This document shows positions 20,619 to 26,394 of a DNA stretch of 26,394 bases, in pieces. The stretch comes from a virus, in the IMG/VR virus record IMGVR_UViG_3300025769_000707, positions 1 through 26,394 of that record; one strand, 5' to 3'. Both the position numbers and the translations under genes were made by a program. Each line of letters opens with the position of its first letter. Within the stretch, counting starts at the first letter, position 1. The notes beneath the pieces were generated by a model, which was not told the DNA's origin, ran no database searches, and saw only the letters and a program-made list of their open reading frames with translations.

Positions 20619-21524
20619 TTATTCTCCAGCTACAATCATCTCAGCTAATTGTGTTATGTCTCCGCCAGTTTGTTGAAACATTGCTAAGAAACTAATTAAA
20701 TTTATTTCATTTCCATTAAGATCAGTTAGCTTTCCATCTTTCTTGTTTGTTAGTTCTTTTCTAAATTGAGCTAATAAAGCAGCTGCTCCAGCTATTGCTG
20801 TTTGATCTATTGGAGAAGCACCAGCTTGAATTTTTTGTAACTTTTTAATATCTTCATCACTCATTGCTAGTAACTGTTCTTGATCTGTCATTGCATCTTC
20901 TTGTCTTGCACCCTCTTCCATAGCAGCTTGACCAAAGTCAGAGATAGCATTCCTTGGAACAAAGCCTTCGCTTGGTTGCATCATAGCTAAGAATCCTGCC
21001 ATCATTTGTTTTGCAAACTCAGGATCTCTACTAACTTTTTCCATATAGCTTGATGGAAAAGCTTTTACATAATCAAGGAATACAGGTGATTCTCTTCCTG
21101 CTTCCATTGCAATCTCCATGGTTTTTTGTTTAAGAATATCTTTTAGTGCGTCTGAATCATTAACTTCTTTAAGTCCTGATACTTTTTCTTTAGGAGGTGA
21201 AACTTTAGTTTTTTCATCATCGCCTGTTAGTCCCATATATAAACCTGCCGCTGGAACTCCACCGTAACCAGCCGCTCTAATTGCACCTGTTACTGCACTT
21301 CCCTCTGGTCTACCTGGATTTCTACCAATACTTCTTAAGGTTGATTGAATTACTTTTCCACTGCCAACAAAAGGAGCAACCATTTCTGATGGAATAACTT
21401 TAGGAGATGCTGGTTTAGTTTTAGTAATAGCTGTACTAGGTTTGGGCTTAGGTTTGGGTTTAGGCTTAACTTTTTTAATTAAAGATGTTATTCCTGATTT
21501 TGCTAATCTATCTCTTAATGCCAT
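20619..21524 (-). CDS. 301-residue virion-associated protein with (KP)n repeat
   Basis: A Lys-Pro repeat occupies residues 20-29 (five KP pairs, encoded at about 21438-21467), followed by Ser/Lys/Pro-rich sequence. The remainder is helical with Met-rich segments. KP repeats are rigid and positively charged, able to span or bind nucleic acid or membranes. It stands two bases before the GTG of the 1316-residue gene and two after the previous gene's stop. Probably an internal or injected virion protein; no family is recognised. Confidence 0.6.
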   Translation of the reverse strand: MALRDRLAKSGITSLIKKVKPKPKPKPKPSTAITKTKPASPKVIPSEMVAPFVGSGKVIQSTLRSIGRNPGRPEGSAVTGAIRAAGYGGVPAAGLYMGLTGDDEKTKVSPPKEKVSGLKEVNDSDALKDILKQKTMEIAMEAGRESPVFLDYVKAFPSSYMEKVSRDPEFAKQMMAGFLAMMQPSEGFVPRNAISDFGQAAMEEGARQEDAMTDQEQLLAMSDEDIKKLQKIQAGASPIDQTAIAGAAALLAQFRKELTNKKDGKLTDLNGNEINLISFLAMFQQTGGDITQLAEMIVAGE

Positions 21525-21526
21525 AA

Positions 21527-22315
21527 TTATTGCTCCAACGTATAGCCTTCAGGCACTTCGTTATCTTCAAATAAATAATAATCTTCATCTACTGGATCAT
21601 AATAAAAATAATTTCCAGAATCTTCATCAATATAAGCCACACTAGGATTAGTGTAATCTTCGCTCAAGCCTTCTTTGATTGCATCTCCAATGGTATAAGC
21701 AAGAGCTCCTCCAGCTGCTGTATTTGTTACTGGATTAGAAAGTTTAGATGCTGCGTTAGCAGCTTTTCTCATTTTATTTCCTGTGCTTAATGCTTTTATT
21801 CCAGCACCAGCTAATCCCAAACCTGGAATTGCCATCGCATAATCTAAGGGATTATATGGATCAAAAATTAAACCATCTCTACCGAAATATTTTGTCCCTG
21901 CTTCACCGCCATCAGCAAATCCTTCTATGCCACGTCCTCTAAGAATATCTTTTTGAGTTACTTTGCCGTCACCTGTTAGATCGGGAAAGCCACCGTCTTT
22001 TAAATTAGAAATGCCACCATCAGCAAATTTTTTACTGTATCTAAGTCCGCCACCATTTGTTTCTGGATTTATATAAAAACTTAATCCATCATCATCACCA
22101 TAAATAAATTCATCACCTCTTTTACTTATTGGTCTTCCTGTCATTCCTAAAGCTCTATTTATTAAAGCTTCTTCTGATTCTTCTTTATCTCTTGGTATTC
22201 TAATTCCTAATCTTTCTTCTATTTCTGAAAGAGCTCTGTCTTTTAACATTTGTTTAAGAACTTCCTCTTCATTTCTTTGAAGCATTGGAGCCATGCCTGA
22301 CGTTATTCCTTGCAT
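21527..22315 (-). CDS. 262-residue virion protein with EF-hand-like loop
   Basis: Residues 112-123 (DLTGDGKVTQKD) form a canonical 12-residue calcium-binding loop with Asp at 1, 5 and 12, as in dockerins and EF-hands. FADGG motifs at 97-101 and 134-138 and a DGGF at 107-110 flank it. A Gly/Ala-rich helix follows (about 165-215) and the last 40 residues are strongly acidic and Tyr-rich. The ATG overlaps the upstream stop (TAATG). Tail or ejection role inferred from context only. Confidence 0.65.
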   Translation of the reverse strand: MQGITSGMAPMLQRNEEEVLKQMLKDRALSEIEERLGIRIPRDKEESEEALINRALGMTGRPISKRGDEFIYGDDDGLSFYINPETNGGGLRYSKKFADGGISNLKDGGFPDLTGDGKVTQKDILRGRGIEGFADGGEAGTKYFGRDGLIFDPYNPLDYAMAIPGLGLAGAGIKALSTGNKMRKAANAASKLSNPVTNTAAGGALAYTIGDAIKEGLSEDYTNPSVAYIDEDSGNYFYYDPVDEDYYLFEDNEVPEGYTLEQ

Positions 22316-23874
22316 TACAATACCTTAGCGTAGTCAACAGCATAGTAACCATTTTTAACTACTACTGCATCTGGTTTAACTTCTAATACTTCTTGAGCTA
22401 GGACACCTTCTGTTGGTTCTGATTCTGCTCCAAGCTCTATGGCTTTGTCATTCCAATCCCATGTGTACCAACCAATGTTAGGCTCAACTTCACCAATCTT
22501 TTTAATGTTAGTTTTTAATTCAACATCAGAAGTTGCAGCACCATATATGGTTGCAGCTGTTCCTGCAGCACCAAGTAATTTAGAGAAGGTGCTTGGCTCT
22601 TGATAAGAGCCACGTTGATAAGCACTTGTACCAGTACCACCAGAGATTCCTCCCATTGGTGATCCAGCAAGTAATGCTTGACCTTGTTGTAGTCTTTGCA
22701 TTGGCTCGTTCGCAAGTTGTTGTGCTCCTTGGAACTGTCTTGATAGTGCAGCCTGTTGAGTTGCTTGACCTTGCTGACCGAGTTGATTCAACATATTGAT
22801 TTGGTTGCCTAGCATTCCTTGTCCTTTTTGTCCTAGACCTGCAATGCCTTGACCTATCTGACCAAACTGTTGTCCCATACCACTAGCTAATTGACCTAAG
22901 CCACCTAGTTGTTGTCCACCTTGCATAAGGCTAGAACCAAAACCACCTAGGGCTTGTCCTCTTTGTACTTGTTGTTGACCTAGACCAGCCATCTGACTAC
23001 CTAGTGCGGCCTGCTGACCACCTATAGCTGCTTGTTGTCCGCCTAAACTTGCTTGCATTTGACCTAATCCAGCTTGTCTACCTTGTTGTGATTCAAAGGA
23101 TTGTCTTGCAGCATCTTGAGCTCTGCCAAATCCTTGACTTCTAAGAGCACCAACTGCTTCAGCGGCCCCTCTTCCTGTTTGTCTTGCTAATTCTTCTTGA
23201 GTTATCCTACCTCTTGATCCACCAAAGGCACCAGCGGATACAGCTCTATCACGTAGTCCTATGTCTTGTTTTGCTGATTGTCTGTTTATATCTTCTAATG
23301 TTTGTTGTACTACTTGATCTTCGTATGGATTATAAAAAGCAGATGAGCTACTAGGATCAAACATTTGAGTAGCACCCATTGCACTTTGTTCTGCTCTTTG
23401 TAATGCACCTATACCACCTGCTACAGTATCAGCTCCTGTACCTATCATTCTTTCTGCTGCATCTGAGAATCTTCCAGCACCTCTTGCTAAATCAGATCCT
23501 TCTCTTTGAAAGCCCATACCTTCTTCAATACCAGCTTGAGCCTGTGGCACAAAGCCCATAGCTTGATCTAGTGCATCTTCTTGTCTGCCGTATAATCTAC
23601 CAGCATCTTCTATATAAGGTTTAAATTCTCCTAAACCACCTGCTGCTTGACGTGCTTGTATTTGTAATGGTGTAAGACCTGCTGTTTGTTCTATGGGTAT
23701 ATCTCTAGCTCGAGATATTAGTCCTTCGTATTCACCAGGAGAGCCAAAGTAGGAAGCAAGAAGTCTTCTTGAGTAGTCCTCCATGTAAGGAGATATAAAA
23801 GAATAACCTGTTTCTGGAGTTGTTATTACATCTGCTGGTGGAGCTGTTTTAGTTTTGCTACTAAATATTCCCAT
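22315..23874 (-). CDS. Gly/Gln-rich virion protein with short C-terminal S74-like chaperone domain
   Basis: Of 519 residues, the N-terminal 210 are helical, with NPYEDQVVQQTLEDINRQS and GAFGGSRGR (216-223), segments seen in tail-associated phage proteins. Residues 271-354 are twelve heptads each beginning with Gly. Residues 449-519 fit the peptidase S74 intramolecular chaperone: SDVELKTNI with the Ser449/Lys454 pair, then GVLAQEV (490-496) and a VDYAKVL end. S74 domains trimerise tailspikes or fibres and then cleave themselves off. Here the domain is about 70 residues, shorter than usual, and no receptor-binding region is obvious. Likely a tail needle or fibre-type component. Confidence 0.7.
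   Translation of the reverse strand: MGIFSSKTKTAPPADVITTPETGYSFISPYMEDYSRRLLASYFGSPGEYEGLISRARDIPIEQTAGLTPLQIQARQAAGGLGEFKPYIEDAGRLYGRQEDALDQAMGFVPQAQAGIEEGMGFQREGSDLARGAGRFSDAAERMIGTGADTVAGGIGALQRAEQSAMGATQMFDPSSSSAFYNPYEDQVVQQTLEDINRQSAKQDIGLRDRAVSAGAFGGSRGRITQEELARQTGRGAAEAVGALRSQGFGRAQDAARQSFESQQGRQAGLGQMQASLGGQQAAIGGQQAALGSQMAGLGQQQVQRGQALGGFGSSLMQGGQQLGGLGQLASGMGQQFGQIGQGIAGLGQKGQGMLGNQINMLNQLGQQGQATQQAALSRQFQGAQQLANEPMQRLQQGQALLAGSPMGGISGGTGTSAYQRGSYQEPSTFSKLLGAAGTAATIYGAATSDVELKTNIKKIGEVEPNIGWYTWDWNDKAIELGAESEPTEGVLAQEVLEVKPDAVVVKNGYYAVDYAKVL
22813..23064 (-). repeat. Coding repeat: twelve glycine-led heptads
   Basis: The minus-strand translation reads in exact sevens: GQMQASL, GGQQAAI, GGQQAAL, GSQMAGL, GQQQVQR, GQALGGF, GSSLMQG, GQQLGGL, GQLASGM, GQQFGQI, GQGIAGL, GQKGQGM. 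Most end in a large hydrophobic residue. The DNA copies are degenerate, so the pattern is kept at protein level. Confidence 0.75.
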
Positions 23875-25292
23875 TATCTGTATTTCCTCATCATTTGTTC
23901 GCCTTCTTTTTGTAGAGCATACATTTGACGTGCACCCTCTAGGCGTTGTTCGTATTCGTCTTGTGGGTTAGCACCTGCTGCCACACCCATACCTCTAACT
24001 GCTTCAGCATTAACAACAAACTCACCATCACTTAACATGGCTGGTATCTTGTCGCCACGCTCTCCACCTGGGCCTGTAATTAATTCGCTTCTATCTACAA
24101 ATTTACCGTCAGCCGCATATAACTGACTGGTTATTCTTCTTGGTTGTAGATCATCTACATAAGTAGCTTCTTTAGGAGGTGCTACTAATGGTGAGAAAGG
24201 TGTGCCTTTCATTTGTGAATAAAGTTTTGATACTTCACTAGGGTAGAATCTGTAAGCATCTGGTGTTTCATCTCTAGCATCAATAGATATAGATGCTCCA
24301 GGAGTTTGAAAGCCATAACTACTACGACCTGCTGCACCTGATCCTCCATAACCTTTTGCTAATCTAGCTGCTGCTTGTTTTGCTTGTTGTTCTGCAATCT
24401 CTTCTTCTGTTGGTGGTGTATAGCTATATCCTCCACCTCCACCTGGTAGGTTTATAATTCCACCAAAGTCACCAAAGTCTATATCACTAAAATCAAAATC
24501 ATCAAACATATAATCATTAAACCTAAACTCTCTTTCATCTTCAGCCCTTCTTTCATTGGCCATGCCACCCCTTCTAAATCTTTGTATGTCAACCTTTGAT
24601 GCTCCTGTTCCTTTGATCATTTGACCTTCAGTCTGACCATAGGTTTCTGGCATAAAACTTTGTGCTTGCTCAAATCTATTAGCCATTTCTCCTGCTTTTG
24701 TTTTTCTAATAGCTTCATTAATATTTTCTGTATCGTTTGCAGCATCTGAAATAGAGTCATATTCTTTACCATTCAATACATATTTTCCAGTTGTAGCATC
24801 ATATTCAGGTGCTACAGATTTTGATAAACCAAAAGAATCTTTGTCTTCAAAAATATCATCTTCAAAATCTATATCCAAAATTCCACCATTTGCAAAACCA
24901 GCTATACCACCATCAGCAAGCTGAACAGAAGTATCTCTTTCTAAACTTTGTTGAAATTTATTAAAATCTTTTTGAGCATCATCAACAGCTTCAGGATTAC
25001 CAGGTTTTATATCTGGAGTATTTATGTCAGATGATCCTATAGAAAAACCTTGCATGGCTTTATTTTCTTCATCTCCCCCACTTAAACCACCTAAAGCACT
25101 AGCAATTTTTCCAAAATCCATACCTCCACCAGTACCTCCACCAACACTACCGCCAGTAAAAAAATTAACTATGCCACCATTCATGTAACTTGAAACATCA
25201 AAATCTTTATCATCTCTAAGTCCAGGAAGTAATTTTTTTAATAATGCTATTCCACCTAATGTTTTTAAAATTTTCTTGTGTGATTTCTTCAT
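23874..25292 (-). CDS. 472-residue virion protein with SDGEFVVNA signature
   Basis: The N-terminus is basic and helical (MKKSHKKILKTLGGIALLKK); Gly-rich NGG and DGG segments follow (38-48, 127-137); an Asp/Phe-rich stretch lies at about 261-278. Near the C-terminus is GDKIPAMLSDGEFVVNAEAV (413-432), a signature I know from tail-associated proteins of many phages, with unknown role. A Gln/Met-rich helix closes the protein. The ATG has no ribosome site and a -10-like TATAAT stands six bases before it. Structural role inferred; the C-terminal motif is the best anchor. Confidence 0.65.
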   Translation of the reverse strand: MKKSHKKILKTLGGIALLKKLLPGLRDDKDFDVSSYMNGGIVNFFTGGSVGGGTGGGMDFGKIASALGGLSGGDEENKAMQGFSIGSSDINTPDIKPGNPEAVDDAQKDFNKFQQSLERDTSVQLADGGIAGFANGGILDIDFEDDIFEDKDSFGLSKSVAPEYDATTGKYVLNGKEYDSISDAANDTENINEAIRKTKAGEMANRFEQAQSFMPETYGQTEGQMIKGTGASKVDIQRFRRGGMANERRAEDEREFRFNDYMFDDFDFSDIDFGDFGGIINLPGGGGGYSYTPPTEEEIAEQQAKQAAARLAKGYGGSGAAGRSSYGFQTPGASISIDARDETPDAYRFYPSEVSKLYSQMKGTPFSPLVAPPKEATYVDDLQPRRITSQLYAADGKFVDRSELITGPGGERGDKIPAMLSDGEFVVNAEAVRGMGVAAGANPQDEYEQRLEGARQMYALQKEGEQMMRKYR

Positions 25293-25298
25293 AACTAA

Positions 25299-25327
25299 AT
25301 TATATACAATATTGTTTTAAGTGTACC
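25299..25327 (-). promoter_or_regulatory. Candidate internal late promoter
   Basis: On the minus strand GGTACA (25322-25327), a 17-bp spacer and a perfect TATAAT (25299-25304). It fills one of the few gaps in the leftward virion operon (25293-25348). Transcription would start at or next to the ATG at 25292, giving a leaderless mRNA. The -35 is weak. Confidence 0.35.
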
Positions 25328-25348
25328 ATTTTTTCTATGTATCATCTC

Positions 25349-25684
25349 TTATGAGGTTGTTACATTAATTGATATGTTTCCATCTGTCTTAACAGAAACA
25401 GATCCTAGTGATGCAGTTGTCTCGAAGCCTTGTGGATTCTTCGGAGTGTGTAACTGTACCCATTGGTTGCCTATATATACTTGTAAAACACCAATAGATG
25501 TATTCCATATTACATCACCTACGTTAAAAGCTAAAGTAGAAATTTGAGAATCATTAAACTGTGGTGTTGAGCTAGGATCGAATGTTCCTAGGTTTAACTC
25601 AAGGATTCTTATTAATCTGTTGAATACATTAGCATCAACCTCACCACTTGCTTGAGGTAATCTACTTGCAAGAAGCTTGGCCAT
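25349..25684 (-). CDS. 111-residue conserved podophage protein
   Basis: The product starts MAKLLASRLPQASGEVDANV, has an ILELNLGTFDPSSTPQF segment (27-43) and FNVGDVIWNTSIGVLQVYIGNQWVQL (53-78). I recall this combination as a recurrent small protein beside the stabilisation/tail genes of marine podophages, of unknown function. The C-terminal 30 residues are strand-rich. Its ATG overlaps the upstream stop as TAATG. A tail- or neck-associated role is inferred from position. Confidence 0.6.
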   Translation of the reverse strand: MAKLLASRLPQASGEVDANVFNRLIRILELNLGTFDPSSTPQFNDSQISTLAFNVGDVIWNTSIGVLQVYIGNQWVQLHTPKNPQGFETTASLGSVSVKTDGNISINVTTS

Positions 25685-26394
25685 TATCTTCTGCCGTCAG
25701 TTCTAATATCAATCCTGTTTGCACCTAGTCTCCATTTAAAACCAGTTCTTAATCCTGTTGCTGCATCATCATCTGATTGAACTCTAAGAACAAGCTGTCT
25801 GCCTCTAGCACGAGTAAATGTTTGTTGAGTAGTGCTTGTAATATTGTTAGTTGAATTAGTTGTTAAGCTTTCTCCAGGAAAGTTACGAGTTTTTAATACA
25901 AAATTGATCTGTCCATCTGTAGGTGTTGTACCAAAAAATTTAACATCTGGAATAATTCTGCTAACAAAACCCAGTTGATTACCTTCTTCTATATCTATAT
26001 CACCAGACTCTATGAAAACATTATCCATAGGTGATCCGTCATCATCATCAGTGCTTTCATGTATATATACATAGCCATCACCATCGCTGTCTTTACCTGT
26101 AGCTCTAGGCTTTTCAAATACACCATCATCTATCCATGCTGTTCTTGATAGATTGCCTATGCTCCATGCACCTTCTAGGTAGTTATAAGTTACATACCTA
26201 TCTATCTCTTCAGAAGAAGAAGAACAATAGAACCAACCAACCTCATTAAATTCTCTGTTAGTAAAAGCTAATGTTTTAAATGATTGAGTAGTATTAATAT
26301 CATCTAATACATAATTTAATACGCTACAAACTAATCTTTTAACTGATCCTGAGTAAGTATAGAAGCCATCTCTAGCCATCCAATAGACACCATC
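25684..26394 (-). CDS. Tail accessory / DNA stabilisation-type protein (C-terminal part)
   Basis: The frame is open to the window edge (five codons before the first ATG read DGVYW), so only the C-terminal 236 residues are seen. The pattern FYTYSGSVKRLVCSVLNYV, FNEVGWFYCSS, EIDRYVTYNY, RTAWIDDG, then RARGRQLVLRV and RLGANRIDIRTDGRR is that of podoviral head-tail stabilisation or tail-hub proteins similar to P22 gp10, which plug the portal after packaging. This is the main evidence for a short-tailed phage. It is the first gene seen of the leftward virion operon. Confidence 0.65.
   Translation of the reverse strand, partial: DGVYWMARDGFYTYSGSVKRLVCSVLNYVLDDINTTQSFKTLAFTNREFNEVGWFYCSSSSEEIDRYVTYNYLEGAWSIGNLSRTAWIDDGVFEKPRATGKDSDGDGYVYIHESTDDDDGSPMDNVFIESGDIDIEEGNQLGFVSRIIPDVKFFGTTPTDGQINFVLKTRNFPGESLTTNSTNNITSTTQQTFTRARGRQLVLRVQSDDDAATGLRTGFKWRLGANRIDIRTDGRR

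Noticed and set aside
1-26394. tRNA, rRNA and insertion-sequence genes
   Set aside because: Reading both strands I found no cloverleaf-like segment with a conserved T-arm, no ribosomal RNA sequence and no transposase motif or terminal inverted repeats.

Overview
The window looks like part of the genome of an AT-rich, tailed double-stranded DNA phage, most likely a short-tailed (podovirus-type) phage. The right edge carries the C-terminal part of a protein that resembles podoviral DNA-stabilisation/tail accessory proteins. It is followed by a run of Gly- and Gln-rich virion-type proteins and a 1316-residue candidate ejection protein. I see no tRNA or rRNA gene, integrase, insertion sequence, CRISPR array or host housekeeping block. 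Several small families look like those I know from marine metagenomic podophages. A marine, possibly alphaproteobacterial, host is therefore plausible, but that is an inference. The terminase large subunit, portal, capsid and lysis genes are not here, so the genome continues beyond at least the right edge.

Layout. (1) 1-4996, plus strand: many small, tightly packed, mostly unrecognised early-type genes, including a compact cytosine-C5 methyltransferase-like gene and, last, a recognisable xseB (exonuclease VII small subunit). Two GNRA-loop terminators and two related intergenic regions (CGCA repeats, then CCCAGCAG, then a promoter or promoter remnant) divide its start into transcription cassettes. 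(2) 4968-10526, minus strand: a leftward operon reading Cro-like HTH, primase-polymerase/helicase, PAPS-reductase-like protein, small membrane protein, Dcm-type methyltransferase, small basic protein, terminase small subunit. The last two genes are separated by, or overlap, a GCAC/GTGC repeat cluster. (3) 10527-10734: divergent control region with two oppositely oriented 14-bp operator-like sites and a strong rightward promoter. (4) 10735-16338, plus strand: a recombination/replication operon with a Sak4-like ATPase, DUF669 SSB-like protein, superfamily 2 helicase and PD-(D/E)XK nuclease, plus small unknowns and a three-hairpin leader at 12595-12685. (5) 16335-26394, minus strand: a late operon of virion proteins read from right to left, ending in a DUF1064 resolvase-like nuclease.

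How it fits together. The HTH protein probably sets the balance between the two divergent replication operons. The primase-helicase, SF2 helicase, SSB-like protein, annealing ATPase and nucleases form a self-contained replication/recombination set. The two methyltransferases and the PAPS-reductase-like protein suggest that the phage modifies its DNA or another nucleic acid. The resolvase sits in the late operon, where it would clear branched DNA before packaging. Opposing operons meet with overlapping 3' ends (xseB/terS by 29 bp, nuclease/resolvase by 4 bp) and without strong terminators. Overlapping stop-start junctions are the rule throughout.
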